From the NCBI GenBank assembly GCA_017443235.1, contig JAFSOV010000008.1, positions 1-44,457 of the forward strand: a DNA stretch of 44,457 bases. Reading direction: 5' to 3'. Shown here piece after piece: positions 6,846-16,719 of the stretch (its first letter is position 1; each line of letters starts with the position of its first letter). The translations under genes were made by a program, and so were the position numbers. This DNA comes from Alphaproteobacteria bacterium. GTDB taxonomy: Bacteria; Pseudomonadota; Alphaproteobacteria; Rs-D84. The notes under the pieces were generated by a model. It ran no database searches, was not told the origin of the DNA, and was given only the letters and a program-made list of their open reading frames with translations.

Positions 6846-7363
6846 TTCTTACCCCCTTGGGTTATATCCAACAATTCAACCGTGACGCGCTTTACCCCCG
6901 TGATATCGCCCGACAAAGTATGTGAAAAGCGAACCGATTGTCCCGCATCCAATAATGTCGCAGATGGCATAAATTTCTGGCGCGAAATGGGGGTGCCGGT
7001 CGCATCGTACGAAACAATTATCAAATCAGGAAATGCATATATATCATCAGACCGATTGGTGACCGTGCCACTGACCACCATACGCGGAATGTTGTTATCA
7101 TCTTTCTGGGTTGATACATCGCTTATCGTTGCAACCAATGGGCGTTTTTCCGGATTGTCGCGCCGCGATGTGACAATAACCGCAACCGCAAACACGGTCG
7201 CCGCAAGTAATGCGCAAAGGGATGCAAAAAACACCAACAGGCCATTGCGACGTGTACGTTTTGAAACATTCCAAACATTACCGCACACCGCACACCGCAC
7301 GCGACCAGACGGCGCGGTGCCAACCGAATATTCTGTTTTACAAATATCACATTTTATTTTCAT
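6842..7363 (-). CDS. Zinc-ribbon (MJ0042-type) membrane protein with DUF3426-like domain
   Basis: 173 residues. An N-terminal zinc ribbon has C5-x2-C8 and C24-x2-C27 (CDIC ... CAVC), matching the MJ0042 finger found at the start of many alphaproteobacterial proteins. One transmembrane helix follows (about residues 42-64). The C-terminal periplasmic domain (about 75-170) with VVSGTVTNRSDD and the following beta-strand pattern fits DUF3426. Function of this family is not established. It lies 25 bases after the pilin-like gene and overlaps the next gene by 4 bases. Confidence 0.85.
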   Translation of the reverse strand: MKIKCDICKTEYSVGTAPSGRVRCAVCGNVWNVSKRTRRNGLLVFFASLCALLAATVFAVAVIVTSRRDNPEKRPLVATISDVSTQKDDNNIPRMVVSGTVTNRSDDIYAFPDLIIVSYDATGTPISRQKFMPSATLLDAGQSVRFSHTLSGDITGVKRVTVELLDITQGGKK

Positions 7364-7388
7364 TTGCTTGCCACCTTTATACCATAAA

Positions 7389-8714
7389 TTATTCCAAATT
7401 CAACATTTGATATTGGGCGCGGACATTTTGCCCAATTTCACGAATTGCATTCAAATAATCGCCAACTGTCGCATTTTTGTTTGACGACACAGACGAAAAT
7501 ACCCGCGTTGCCGTTGTTCCCGACACAGATTCCCGGCGCAATATTCGCGGTGCCATATCCAATAATGTTGGCGAATTTATATCAACCAAATTTGCAACTT
7601 TGGATTTTACATCCCAATAATAATCCGAATTCACAGAATCAATTATTTTTTCTTTGACATTCAGTCGCGATGTAATTGAACCCGTAAATCCAACAGACAC
7701 GAACATCGCGCTAACGCGGCCCTCGGTCATATCCAAAGAACCGTTTGAACGCAGTGTTGCCGCAACCCCGGATGGCGTGCTTAACCCACCCAATGTTAGG
7801 TTATTCACCCAAAAATTATCCGCCGTAAATGATGATGCCTTGGCCGATTCCGCCAAACTTAGTGTTCCGGCAACCGATATATTTTTTGAATCCCCGGACA
7901 TTGCGCCTGAAACTATCGCCGTTTGAGTCGTAAATTTTGTGTCAATGGTTGTACGGTTTTGGAATATCAAATCATTTGTGACAATCTTGTTCACCTCTAA
8001 CGATTCATCCAAAGACATACCGCCCGAATTTACGAACACAGAATTTATTATATCACGCCCACCCAAATTCAGTGCGGACAACATTGTCGCATCCGATGCG
8101 TTTTCCGAAGGCACACGCCACAGATACAAAGAATTATCACGCTTTATCGCGGTCGTTTGCACAATCCCAGATGTTGCGTCCACTCCCAAATCCGCCGTAT
8201 TGACGCGCCAAGTTCCAAATCCACCATATGCGCGTGTGCCATCAACAAAACCGATTTTGTCATCGCCCATTGATACAATTTCACGTGTCCGCAGCGGGGT
8301 AATATCAGAATCCGTCAAAACTATCACACCCTGAAGTGATGCCTGTTCACCGTAATCATTGGACTTTAACACACGCAGTTGATATTTATCGGCCACCGAT
8401 TCAACAAACGCCGCATCTAATCCATAATCAATCAAGTCTGTCAATTTTACCTTGATTATATTCCGTCCAACGGTGGTCAACATAGAATCTTTGTTTTCAA
8501 CAATGTATTTTTCAAATATATTTTGAATTTTCTGCATTTGCCGTGTGACACGTACGTTTTCTGCACGAATAACCGCACGATTTTGATAACCATATATAAA
8601 CGGCAACAAAGTTCCCGCCAACGCGATGGTCAACAAAAATTCTATCAACACCGTTCCACGGTGCAAATTGGAATAAGAAAATATTCTTGGTTTTATTATC
8701 ATTTTGTTTGCCAT
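7389..8714 (-). CDS. Large pilin-like protein 3 of a tandem set
   Basis: 441 residues. The N-terminus carries a type III (prepilin) signal: HRG-TVLIEFLLTIALAGTLLPF, with cleavage expected after G20 and Glu at +5, then a hydrophobic helix. The long C-terminal region is rich in Ser/Thr/Asn/Val with repeated short strands (for example VNKIVTNDLIFQ, ISVAGTLSLAES, WVNNLTLGGL), suggesting a beta-solenoid or fibre. It overlaps the previous gene by 16 bases. A prepilin peptidase should process it; none is in this window. The long variable tail recalls adhesive tip pilins such as PilV of type IVb pili, but no recombinase or shufflon repeats are present. Confidence 0.85.
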   Translation of the reverse strand: MANKMIIKPRIFSYSNLHRGTVLIEFLLTIALAGTLLPFIYGYQNRAVIRAENVRVTRQMQKIQNIFEKYIVENKDSMLTTVGRNIIKVKLTDLIDYGLDAAFVESVADKYQLRVLKSNDYGEQASLQGVIVLTDSDITPLRTREIVSMGDDKIGFVDGTRAYGGFGTWRVNTADLGVDATSGIVQTTAIKRDNSLYLWRVPSENASDATMLSALNLGGRDIINSVFVNSGGMSLDESLEVNKIVTNDLIFQNRTTIDTKFTTQTAIVSGAMSGDSKNISVAGTLSLAESAKASSFTADNFWVNNLTLGGLSTPSGVAATLRSNGSLDMTEGRVSAMFVSVGFTGSITSRLNVKEKIIDSVNSDYYWDVKSKVANLVDINSPTLLDMAPRILRRESVSGTTATRVFSSVSSNKNATVGDYLNAIREIGQNVRAQYQMLNLE

Positions 8715-9898
8715 CCACTTGTCATAATCGCACTGAATTCATCCGCCCGGGGCGCGGCCGGTATCGGTGCACGCGCCAATGTCAAAGATGAGAAAGACGG
8801 CGGTGTTGTTGATGGAAAATACCACGCCCCCAGTTTCACCGGTGAATTTGAAGACACCAACAATTCCCCGGAAATCGTAAGGCCGAAATTTTCATGGAAA
8901 ATTATCTGCCGCGTTAAAATATATGGCGCATAAACCGAACCAACCGTGATACCGGAAAAACCACTGATTGTTTTTACAGACGCAGATTTCAATGTCAAAT
9001 CACGTCCAACATTTACCACATTGTTTATGGTTGCACGGTCTGCGATTATACGACCATTCACATTGAACGAAGAACCGTTTAATGTTTTTGCATTGATATT
9101 TCTAAACCCGTTTATATCGCCCGAAACGCGCATTGAACCAATTTTGACATTATCACCGTTCATATTTGCGCCCGATGAAAAATATACCGTTCGTGCATCA
9201 ACCGTATCGGCCGTCACAAATGTTGCATCTAAACTGCGCACGCGCAATGATTTACCATCTATGCCCCCAATGTTATAAACATCGTGTCCGCCCATATTCA
9301 AATCACGTGCCATAACATTCAAATCGTCTTCACCGGATGAACCGCGATGCAAAAACCGCGCGGTATCAATGTCCGATAAATTACGTGATATTTTATATAT
9401 CAAATTACCTTCACGGAATCCCGGCGCGGTCACCGCCCAAGAATCGCCATATGCAATTTTATCCGGGCCGACAATGGCCGCATCTGGCCCCACATTATTT
9501 GCAATTTGGGCCACGCGTTTTATCGGCAATGGAAATTCGAACGCCAAATATACATCTATGACCGTGCCGCCACGAACAGCGTATTTATCTATAAATCCCG
9601 CCGATATAGAATCCGAAAATTCGGCCAATTCAGTCCCTGACATTTGTATTTGCGCTTCGTCCGGCCACATATCTTGATTTATTCGCACAAAGTTCAATAT
9701 ACCATCACGCAAACTGATTATATCATTTGCAATCGCCATATTGTGCATAGTGTGCGTCGTTTCCGCAATCATAGAATATGTGAATGGTGTCGCAACCGCG
9801 ATAATTACCATCGCCAACAAAATTTCCACCAATCCGCCACCGCGTTGGGCCGCGTGCACAGATTTATGTGCAAAGATTCTAAATTTATTTGCACCCAT
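8699..9898 (-). CDS. Large pilin-like protein 2 of a tandem set
   Basis: 399 residues. Prepilin signal QRG-GGLVEILLAMVIIAVATPF, cleavage after G20 and Glu25 at +5. The rest is a strand-rich region with repeated N/V/D/G motifs (MNGDNVKIGSMRVSGDING, NVVNVGRDLTLKSASVKT). The start is supported by a GGGGGG ribosome site seven bases upstream. It overlaps both neighbours (14 and 16 bases), so the three pilin-like genes are one translational unit. Probably a minor pilin or adhesin of a type IV pilus or related machine; exact role unknown. Confidence 0.85.
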   Translation of the reverse strand: MGANKFRIFAHKSVHAAQRGGGLVEILLAMVIIAVATPFTYSMIAETTHTMHNMAIANDIISLRDGILNFVRINQDMWPDEAQIQMSGTELAEFSDSISAGFIDKYAVRGGTVIDVYLAFEFPLPIKRVAQIANNVGPDAAIVGPDKIAYGDSWAVTAPGFREGNLIYKISRNLSDIDTARFLHRGSSGEDDLNVMARDLNMGGHDVYNIGGIDGKSLRVRSLDATFVTADTVDARTVYFSSGANMNGDNVKIGSMRVSGDINGFRNINAKTLNGSSFNVNGRIIADRATINNVVNVGRDLTLKSASVKTISGFSGITVGSVYAPYILTRQIIFHENFGLTISGELLVSSNSPVKLGAWYFPSTTPPSFSSLTLARAPIPAAPRADEFSAIMTSGWQTK

Positions 9899-11282
9899 CG
9901 CCGCCCCCCATTAAACACCGTTTGATATTTATTCTGTGTTCCAACCTTTGCCAGAAAACATATTGGCAAATGATATACTGGGCCAAAGATTTTTGATTAT
10001 ATGTATTGCCCAATGCGGAAATTATCGATTTGCAATCCACCGTTTTATCATCGTCTTCGGCCGGGTTTGCAATAATGGAAATTGAACCATTGTTTATTGT
10101 ATCAACCAACGCGTCCGGCAAAATGGATGTTCCCGCCGGACGAATGTCCAATATCGCCACGCCATCGCCACCGTGCGCAATACCGTCCGATGTTTGGTCA
10201 CGCAGTGTGATATTTGATGCATAAATATAATCTGTGTCGATTCCGGTTGCGGTACTGTACGATAAACTGTCGGCATCAATAAACACATCTTGACCACGCG
10301 TCACATTTATAAAAGAACTTACATCCAAACGTTCAACACTGAATGTAATACGACTTGTCACCACATTACCGCCAACATTCCATTTTTCGGGGCCGGCAAA
10401 TCCGGTACGTCCCGCCACCATATCAAATGTATCAATTGCGGCATCTGTAAATGTCATCGCCCCAGTATCACCGAACCTAGAAATTGTGCGCACCGATAAA
10501 GAATCCACATTCAATGTTCCGCGCGTCAAAGACAGTGCCGATTCGCCCGCCCCAGTTTGAAACACGGTTTTATCGGTATTGATTGCGGCGATTTGACTGC
10601 GCTCTTTACGGCCCGATTCGGTCCCGGAAATTGCCAATGTTGTTAAATCTGCGGTTTCAAATGTTGCGCGGTGCGCCAACATATTGGCGGCATTATCAAA
10701 ACGGAAACCACCCATATCTAAATCTGATAAAAATCCCGATGCATCAGGGTTTTTATCGTTACGGCGCACAACATCCGAATACATATCGGCCAATTGAATT
10801 CCAATATCAATGTCCCCCGTGGGATTATCCGAATCATACGCAGCAAAGAAACCTATGCGCCGCGCCAGTTCCGCGCGTTGCACCATACTTAAATCGCCAC
10901 CGCGCAACCGCAAGAATGCGGAAATTTCCGTATTCGTTTTATCTATGATTAAAACAATATCTTGGCCCAACGCGGTACGCGGAACAAAGCCTAACGGCAA
11001 ACCGTATGGTTCCAAAATTGTCGAAAAATTATCACCGGAAACAATACTGCGGTCATATGGAATACTGTTCGCGTTTTCACGAATAAAAATCTTGGCGGCG
11101 GTGCGCGCAACATCAACCTGGCGCGTGGTGGCGTACATTTGCGCCGACACATCACGCAGCGCAAGGCGTCGCGCAAAAAACGGAATAAACGCAAACACCA
11201 ATGTCAGTGCAAGAAGTGCCTGTAACAAAAAATTTCCACGTTGCGCCCGCACGGGTAAAATCCCCCCTTTTGAGGTAAGCAT
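9885..11282 (-). CDS. Large pilin-like protein 1 of a tandem set
   Basis: About 465 residues. The prepilin-like leader ends in AQRG-NFLLQALLALTLVFAFIPF, but position +5 is Gln, not the usual Glu; loss of Glu5 is known for GspK-type minor pseudopilins. The body is Asp/Thr/Ile-rich with strand repeats. Near the C-terminus are two Cys (DCKSIISAL, YIICQYVFW). Start: ATG at 11282 has no ribosome site, and TTGCAA-N17-TATGCT just upstream (11284-11279 as -10) would start RNA after it; a GTG at 11252 with GGGGGG nine bases upstream is a good alternative and still keeps the leader. First gene of the operon. Confidence 0.8.
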   Translation of the reverse strand: MLTSKGGILPVRAQRGNFLLQALLALTLVFAFIPFFARRLALRDVSAQMYATTRQVDVARTAAKIFIRENANSIPYDRSIVSGDNFSTILEPYGLPLGFVPRTALGQDIVLIIDKTNTEISAFLRLRGGDLSMVQRAELARRIGFFAAYDSDNPTGDIDIGIQLADMYSDVVRRNDKNPDASGFLSDLDMGGFRFDNAANMLAHRATFETADLTTLAISGTESGRKERSQIAAINTDKTVFQTGAGESALSLTRGTLNVDSLSVRTISRFGDTGAMTFTDAAIDTFDMVAGRTGFAGPEKWNVGGNVVTSRITFSVERLDVSSFINVTRGQDVFIDADSLSYSTATGIDTDYIYASNITLRDQTSDGIAHGGDGVAILDIRPAGTSILPDALVDTINNGSISIIANPAEDDDKTVDCKSIISALGNTYNQKSLAQYIICQYVFWQRLEHRINIKRCLMGGGDGCK

Positions 11283-11394
11283 AGCAATTGAAAAAAAATA
11301 TTGCAATTGCTTTTAACTTGTTTTAAGATTTGCAATGTTGATTAGAACAATTCAAACGATTTGTTCAAAGTTTATTTCCATAAAAAACAAAAGA

Positions 11395-11709
11395 ATGAAA
11401 ATGCAAAACAAAAAAAATCAAACGGCCGTCGGTATGATGATTCAACGCTGTCACAAATGGCGGCAAAAACGCAAACAATATATGGACCAGGCACGCCAGG
11501 CCACAGATGAAATCGAACGTGAACGGTTGCTCCAGTCCGCCGAACATTACGGTCGCATTGTAAATGAAGAACAGAGCAAAATTGATTCCACCCGTGACCC
11601 CAAAGATAAAACGCCGGTTGATACAACCACAACCGATTCGAACGATTCAGGCGACACAAACGACGAAGACGAAAACCCATTTCCCGAATTTTTAACAAAT
11701 TTGAATTAG
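11395..11709 (+). CDS. DUF4167-like protein
   Basis: 104 residues, very hydrophilic. Residues about 22-57 (KQYMDQARQATDEIERER... with SAEHYGRIVNEEQ) resemble the conserved block of alphaproteobacterial DUF4167 proteins, where a similar helix pair ends in AEHYxRxxNE. The tail is a low-complexity acidic stretch (DSNDSGDTNDEDENPFPEF). The basic N-terminus (NKKNQ..RCHKWRQKRKQ) suggests nucleic-acid contact. The start chosen is the ATG at 11395; there is no strong ribosome site and an upstream ATG at 11335 is possible. Divergent from the pilin operon. Confidence 0.7.
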   Translation: MKMQNKKNQTAVGMMIQRCHKWRQKRKQYMDQARQATDEIERERLLQSAEHYGRIVNEEQSKIDSTRDPKDKTPVDTTTTDSNDSGDTNDEDENPFPEFLTNLN

Positions 11710-11759
11710 TGGTTAGTTCCGCCTGCGCCCTTTGGGCTACGGCGAGACAAGGGTTAGTG

Positions 11760-11783
11760 AAAACGGCGCATAACGCGCCGTTT
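11760..11783. terminator. Bidirectional intrinsic terminator
   Basis: AAAACGGCGC-ataac-GCGCCGTTT inverted repeat between convergent genes (11395-11709 and 11786-12424). Its arms are nearly the same as those of the terminator at 5356-5378. A GGGCTACGGCGAGACAAGG intergenic motif lies just before it. Confidence 0.8.
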
Positions 11784-11785
11784 CT

Positions 11786-12424
11786 TTAATCTGGCAAATT
11801 CCATAACACACAATTTGCATCGGTATGTGTCGAATTGGGCGTTGTTGTCCCATCCATCCAGCCGGCACAGGTCTTTTTCGCCTGGGCATACCTTCGTACA
11901 GCAACATTGGTTATAAGTCTGTTACCTGAATAATAGCCAGTTTCGGGATTCCAATCTATGGACATGGAGTCGGCAACATTATCAAGTAATGTTTGCGATG
12001 TAATCAATACTGGATCGCTAACCCATTCGCCAGAGAACAGGGAATTTTCAAAGGATTCGTCTATTGGCATTGCCCCACCAATATCGCCATTTTCGTCATA
12101 TAAGACTGCATACCCCGCATTCCCGGTTGGCAATTCTGGGGTCATGGTACTGACTGCGCCGGCGGTTATCAATTTATTTGCATCGGTTGTCTCATCATAA
12201 TCGTTTGCCCCATCATATATTGCACGACCGGTAAATTGCGTCTGTCCATTTTGTGTTCCATTGTACAAGACGACATTTCCGGTTGTCCCAGCGGTAATTT
12301 TGTCTTGTTTCAATGCGTCTTGGGCATCGACATAATCACGCGAAGTCACGGTTGATGTTGTTGCGTATGCGTTGATTGATAAAACTGATGCAATCGCACC
12401 AATGAATAAAAGTTTTTTGCTCAT
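11786..12424 (-). CDS. Secreted protein, paralogue of the protein at 44215
   Basis: 212 residues. The start at 12424 has GAGGGGA directly upstream; an earlier ATG at 12463 lacks one. Signal peptide: SKKLLFIGAIASVLSINAYA. The mature start TVTSRDYVDAQDALKQDKI is nearly the same as TVTTQDYVDTADALKQNKI in the protein beginning at 44215, which also shares the signal peptide core LFIGAIASVL. The C-terminus has two Cys (KTCAGWMDG, ANCVLWNLPD). Probably a surface or periplasmic protein; function unknown. The upstream region has two copies of a GGTACC-centred palindrome (12460, 12546) that could be operators. Confidence 0.85.
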   Translation of the reverse strand: MSKKLLFIGAIASVLSINAYATTSTVTSRDYVDAQDALKQDKITAGTTGNVVLYNGTQNGQTQFTGRAIYDGANDYDETTDANKLITAGAVSTMTPELPTGNAGYAVLYDENGDIGGAMPIDESFENSLFSGEWVSDPVLITSQTLLDNVADSMSIDWNPETGYYSGNRLITNVAVRRYAQAKKTCAGWMDGTTTPNSTHTDANCVLWNLPD

Positions 12425-12459
12425 ATATTCCCCTCTTTGTTTCCTATAAAAATAGTGTA

Positions 12460-12480
12460 ACAAAAAGGTACCTTTTTTGT
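12460..12480. promoter_or_regulatory. GGTACC-centred palindrome, copy 1
   Basis: ACAAAAA-GGTACC-TTTTTTGT is a near-perfect palindrome 36 bases upstream of the start codon at 12424. A second copy with one central change lies at 12546-12566, and both are followed by GACCA. Two identical palindromes before one promoter suggest a repressor or activator site. Inferred only. Confidence 0.55.
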
Positions 12481-12545
12481 GACCAGGGGTCAGTTTTTAT
12501 AAGTGATTGATTTTACTGAATCGGAATTTCTAAAAAAAGTGGTGG

Positions 12546-12566
12546 ACAAAAAGGTACGTTTTTTGT
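12546..12566. promoter_or_regulatory. GGTACC-type palindrome, copy 2
   Basis: ACAAAAAGGTAC-G-TTTTTTGT, same as the copy at 12460-12480 except for one base, and 86 bases away, which is about eight helical turns. Confidence 0.5.
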
Positions 12567-12582
12567 GACCAACTTGTACACA

Positions 12583-12608
12583 AAAACCGGCGGATTTCCG
12601 CCGGTTTT
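12583..12608. terminator. Terminator after infB
   Basis: AAAACCGGCGG-attt-CCGCCGGTTTT inverted repeat with A/T tails, just downstream of the infB stop on the minus strand. Confidence 0.8.
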
Positions 12609-12637
12609 TACTAATTGCCAACCGCTTGCACCCGTTG

Positions 12638-15040
12638 CTAAATCTGGGCTTTGATTTCTTGGACCTCATAACATTCTACGCGGTCGCCTTCTTTCAGGTC
12701 GTTATATTTATCAAAACTCATACCGAATTCAACACCGCCAGAAACTTCTTTGACTTCGTTCTTTTCGCGGCGCAATTCGCCAATTTTGCCGTCGTATATA
12801 ACAACATTGTCACGCAACAAACGCACAAAGGCATCCTTACGGATTGTGCCTTCGGTCATACGGCAACCGGCAACGCGTGTGCCTTTGCCCACCGTGAACA
12901 ATGCAATAACATCGGCATATCCAATAAAGTTTTCTTTCTTTTCGGGTGCCAATTTACCGGACAATATTTCTTTGATTTCATCGGTAATGCGATAAACAAC
13001 ACTGTGATAACGAATATCGACGCGTGCGCTGCGTGCCATATCGCGCACCGCAGAATCCGCACGAACATTAAACGCGATAATTACCGCACCCGATGCGATT
13101 GCCAAACGTACGTCGCCTTCGGTAATTTGACCGACACCGGCGGACAATATATCAACACCAACTTTGTCGGTTTTAATATTGCGCAACATATCGGTTATGG
13201 CCTCGACACTGCCTTGGACGTCGGCACGCAGAACAATCGGCAAAGTCAATTTTTTATCATCACTGGTTTGTTTTGCAAACAATTCTTCCAGTGATGAACG
13301 TTTTACCGCGTTCGCCTTGTCACGGGCACGTTGCGCGCGCCAAGATGCGACTTCGCGACATTGGGCCTCGGTTTCCATAACGTTTAATTGGTCGCCGGCG
13401 GCCGGCACAGAATCCAACCCCAACACCATAACCGGTTGCGCCGGTTTTACCATTTTAACGCGTTCGCCGTTCGACATAATCAAACCGCGCACACGACCAA
13501 ATGTTTCACCAACAACGAACACATCGCCAATCTTTAATGTACCTTGTCGAATGATAACGGTTGCAACCGCGCCCAGGCCGCGTTCCATTTTCGCCTCGAC
13601 CACGGTGGCAACGGCCGGCATATCCGGGTCCGCGCGCAGGTCCATCATTTCGGCCTGCAGCAAAATTGCCTCTTCCAATTTATCCAGACCGATTTTTTGT
13701 TTGGCGGAAATTTCAACGCATTGCACATCGCCACCCATTTCTTCAACCTGGACTTCCTGTTGCAACAAATCTGTTTTAACGCGTTGCGGGTTGGCTTCGG
13801 GTAAATCGATTTTATTGATTGCAACAATGAACGGAACCTTGGCCGCGCGAATATGATTTATCGCCTCAATCGTTTGGGGCATTATGGAATCGTTTGCCGC
13901 AACAACCAACACCACGATATCCGCCATTTGCGCACCGCGCGCACGCATCGCCGTAAATGTTTCGTGTCCCGGTGTATCCAAGAAAGTGATTACCGCACCG
14001 GATTTTGTTTTAACTTCGTACGAAGAAATGTGTTGGGTAATACCGCCGGCTTCGCCTGCGACAACGTTTGCATTACGGAACGCGTCCAGCAGTGATGTCT
14101 TGCCATGGTCAACGTGACCCACAACCGTCACAATCGGCGCACGCGGTTTCATATTTTCAGGATTAGGCGCACGTTCAATTTGGTCGGCGTATGGTTTAAC
14201 CTCAACCCGCTTTACGGTGGCGCCAAATTCGCCAGCAATGATTTCCGCCGTATCGGCATCAATGGATTGATTTTGGGAAACCATCATTCCCATTTCCATC
14301 AATTTTTTGATAACATTACCAACCTTTTCCGCCATCGCGGCCGCCAGGTCTTTGACGACAATTGTATCACCCAATGTGACCTCGTGTGCAACCTTTTGCG
14401 GGGCATTGAACATCGCACGCGCCTTTTCACGAAAGCGTTTAAGCGATGCTTCGGACCGACGGCGGTTTGCGCCACGAATTCCAATAGAATCTTCGTCATC
14501 GTCATCGCCCATAACGATATCATGCAGCGATATTTTGCCGGTTTTCGCGAATTCTTTCTTGCCAGAATTGAATTTATTATTCCGGCGCGAATTCATCGGT
14601 GCATCATCCCCGTCATCAACATCGTTGCGCCGCGATTGCGATTTTTTGAAAGATTGATTTTGGCGCGATGGCGCAACATCCGGGACAACATCAGGTTCTT
14701 CTTCAACCGCGGCATTTTCACGTGCCGCCAATTGTTCTTTGACCTGTTCATATTCTTTGGTTTCGCGGGCAATTTCGGCCTCGCGCGCGGCACGGGCCGC
14801 GGCCTCTTCGGCTTCACGCTTTTTGCGTTCTTCTTCACGGGCATGTGCGGCCTCTAACACCGCGCGCAATTTTTCATCCGCCGGATTATTACGCGGTTGA
14901 ACCGGCGCGACGGGTTCTTCGCGCAATTCGTTGCTGCCGGGGGCAACAACACGGCGACGGCGTTCAACAAAAACAGAATCACCCTTTTTGCTTTGCACCG
15001 CGCCCAATGTCACAGATTTTCCCAGTGTCAATGTTGCCAT
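12638..15040 (-). CDS. infB: Translation initiation factor IF-2
   Basis: 800 residues. IF-2 is the GTPase that places initiator tRNA on the ribosome. The N-terminal part is Glu/Arg/Ala-rich coiled coil (about 60-110) and low complexity; the conserved IF2_N-like segment follows (about 220-290). The GTP-binding domain starts with GHVDHGKT at 308-315, then DTPGHE and NKIDLPEAN motifs. The C-terminal domains III and IV end in the [16 protein letters not shown] tail typical of IF-2. The start is backed by AAAGG upstream. It follows nusA by 31 bases; the ylxR gene often found between them is absent. Confidence 0.97.
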   Translation of the reverse strand: MATLTLGKSVTLGAVQSKKGDSVFVERRRRVVAPGSNELREEPVAPVQPRNNPADEKLRAVLEAAHAREEERKKREAEEAAARAAREAEIARETKEYEQVKEQLAARENAAVEEEPDVVPDVAPSRQNQSFKKSQSRRNDVDDGDDAPMNSRRNNKFNSGKKEFAKTGKISLHDIVMGDDDDEDSIGIRGANRRRSEASLKRFREKARAMFNAPQKVAHEVTLGDTIVVKDLAAAMAEKVGNVIKKLMEMGMMVSQNQSIDADTAEIIAGEFGATVKRVEVKPYADQIERAPNPENMKPRAPIVTVVGHVDHGKTSLLDAFRNANVVAGEAGGITQHISSYEVKTKSGAVITFLDTPGHETFTAMRARGAQMADIVVLVVAANDSIMPQTIEAINHIRAAKVPFIVAINKIDLPEANPQRVKTDLLQQEVQVEEMGGDVQCVEISAKQKIGLDKLEEAILLQAEMMDLRADPDMPAVATVVEAKMERGLGAVATVIIRQGTLKIGDVFVVGETFGRVRGLIMSNGERVKMVKPAQPVMVLGLDSVPAAGDQLNVMETEAQCREVASWRAQRARDKANAVKRSSLEELFAKQTSDDKKLTLPIVLRADVQGSVEAITDMLRNIKTDKVGVDILSAGVGQITEGDVRLAIASGAVIIAFNVRADSAVRDMARSARVDIRYHSVVYRITDEIKEILSGKLAPEKKENFIGYADVIALFTVGKGTRVAGCRMTEGTIRKDAFVRLLRDNVVIYDGKIGELRREKNEVKEVSGGVEFGMSFDKYNDLKEGDRVECYEVQEIKAQI

Positions 15041-15071
15041 ATTTCAACCTTTGGTTTTTTATTTATTCTTT

Positions 15072-16619
15072 TTATTGTTCCACTTCTTCTGCCTGGGTGA
15101 TGCCAAATGCGATTTCACGCGCCTTCATAATTACGCGACCGGCAAGACGCGCACTCATTGTTTCTTCGCCCAGTATTTCAACCAATTCGTCAGACGCCAA
15201 ATCCGCCAAATCAGACAAAGTCTTGATGCCCGCCGCACCCAATTTCATAATAATTGGGCGTTTGATAAAATCAAACCGCAACAGGTCATCCGTCATACCC
15301 AATTTATGACCTTCGTCAAAGTAGTCTTGTTCAACCTTGGCCAGGTAAGATTTCGCACGATTTTGCAATTCAACCGCAAGTTCTGTATTGAATCCTTCGA
15401 TTGATTCTAATTCTTTTAATTCAACAAATGCGATTTCTTCGATTGTACGGAAACCTTCGGATACAAGAAGGTGCGCAATCATTTCATCAACGTCTAATCC
15501 CTTGATAAAGAGTTCGGTTTTTTCTTTGACTTCCTTGGCACGGCGTTCTTGTTCTTCGGCCTCGTTCACAACGTCAATATTCCAACCCGTCAATTGAGAC
15601 GCCAGGCGTACGTTTTGACCGCGACGACCAATCGCAAGTGATTGTTGGTCTTCGTTCACAACGACAACCGCACTGCGTGTATCTTCATCAACGATGATTT
15701 TTGCAACCTTGGCCGGTTGCATTGCATTGACAATAAATACCGCCGGATCTTCGGAATACAAAATAACGTCAATTTTTTCGCCGTGACATTCGTTGATAAC
15801 CGGTTGAATACGTGTACCCTTGATACCAACGGTCATACCAACCGCGTCAATAGATGGGTCCGCCGTTTCCACCGCAATTTTGGCATGTGAACCCGGTGCA
15901 CGAGATACAGATTTGATTTTAATAATGCCTTCGTAAATTTCCGGCACTTCTTGGACAAACAGTTTTTCCATAAACAACGGGTGTGTACGGGTCAAGAAAA
16001 TTTGTGGACCCGAATTAGAACGCGCAACGTCCATAATCAACGCGCGTACACGGTCACCAACCGCCAAACGTTCACCCGGAATCAGTTCAGTATTTTTGAT
16101 ATAACCTTCGGCCTTGCCATTGATATCAACAAAGACGTTACCAAATTCGATACGTTTAACAACACCGTTGACAATATCGCCAATGCTGTCTTTGAATTCT
16201 TCGTATTGACGACCCTTTTCGGCATCGCGCACACGGGCGGTCATAATTTGACGCGCCGTTTGAAACGCCATACGACCAAATTCAGGTTCCGGTAATGGGT
16301 CTTCAACAACATCGCCCACAGACGGATTTTTAGAATATTTTTTTGCCGCATCCACGGTCAACATTGTTGATGGGTTATAATCTTCGCCAACCGATTCCGG
16401 TGATTCAATAACATCGAACAAGCGTTTTACATAAATTGCACCGTTTTTGCGGTCAATATTTGCAACAATGTTGAATTCTTCGCCATATTTGTGTTTGGCA
16501 ATTTTTGCGATTGCGGCCTCCAATGAATCAAAAACCGTTTCACGGTCAATCTGTTTTTCGGCGGCCAAAGAATCAATGGCCAACAACAAATCCTGACGCG
16601 GCATAGAAACAAAAGACAT
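15072..16619 (-). CDS. nusA: Transcription termination/antitermination factor NusA
   Basis: 515 residues. The N-terminal RNA polymerase-binding domain (about 1-125) is followed by an S1 domain (about 135-200, GDIVNGVVKRIEFGNVFVDI), two KH domains with VGMTVGIKGTRIQPVINE and AIGRRGQNVRLASQL, and two C-terminal helix-hairpin-helix repeats (about 360-500). AAGGGAG stands upstream of the ATG. rimP, the usual upstream neighbour, is missing; the next gene is the divergent lptF. A strong TTGCAA-N16-TATAAT promoter and a GC-rich hairpin lie in the 120-base leader region. Confidence 0.97.
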   Translation of the reverse strand: MSFVSMPRQDLLLAIDSLAAEKQIDRETVFDSLEAAIAKIAKHKYGEEFNIVANIDRKNGAIYVKRLFDVIESPESVGEDYNPSTMLTVDAAKKYSKNPSVGDVVEDPLPEPEFGRMAFQTARQIMTARVRDAEKGRQYEEFKDSIGDIVNGVVKRIEFGNVFVDINGKAEGYIKNTELIPGERLAVGDRVRALIMDVARSNSGPQIFLTRTHPLFMEKLFVQEVPEIYEGIIKIKSVSRAPGSHAKIAVETADPSIDAVGMTVGIKGTRIQPVINECHGEKIDVILYSEDPAVFIVNAMQPAKVAKIIVDEDTRSAVVVVNEDQQSLAIGRRGQNVRLASQLTGWNIDVVNEAEEQERRAKEVKEKTELFIKGLDVDEMIAHLLVSEGFRTIEEIAFVELKELESIEGFNTELAVELQNRAKSYLAKVEQDYFDEGHKLGMTDDLLRFDFIKRPIIMKLGAAGIKTLSDLADLASDELVEILGEETMSARLAGRVIMKAREIAFGITQAEEVEQ

Positions 16620-16666
16620 TTGCGTTTTCTCCCTTGGTATTTGGTTTTTCGTCTTGGTTTATCTAT

Positions 16667-16692
16667 AAGGGCGGGGTTTTTCGCCCCGCCCT
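16667..16692. promoter_or_regulatory. GC-rich hairpin in the nusA leader
   Basis: AAGGGCGGGG-tttttc-GCCCCGCCCTT is a perfect ten-pair hairpin between the nusA promoter and start codon. No T-run follows on either strand, so it is not a standard terminator. It could be involved in NusA autoregulation or RNA stability; this is inference. Confidence 0.5.
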
Positions 16693-16719
16693 TAAAATTT
16701 ATCTTTTAAGAACACACCG

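Noticed and set aside
7389-11282. Shufflon-type phase variation of the pilin tails
   Set aside because: No site-specific recombinase and no inverted repeats of the shufflon kind are seen in or beside the genes.
14105-14857. Long open frame on the plus strand across infB
   Set aside because: It is antisense to the strongly conserved infB gene and its product has no recognisable features; codon bias of infB explains it.
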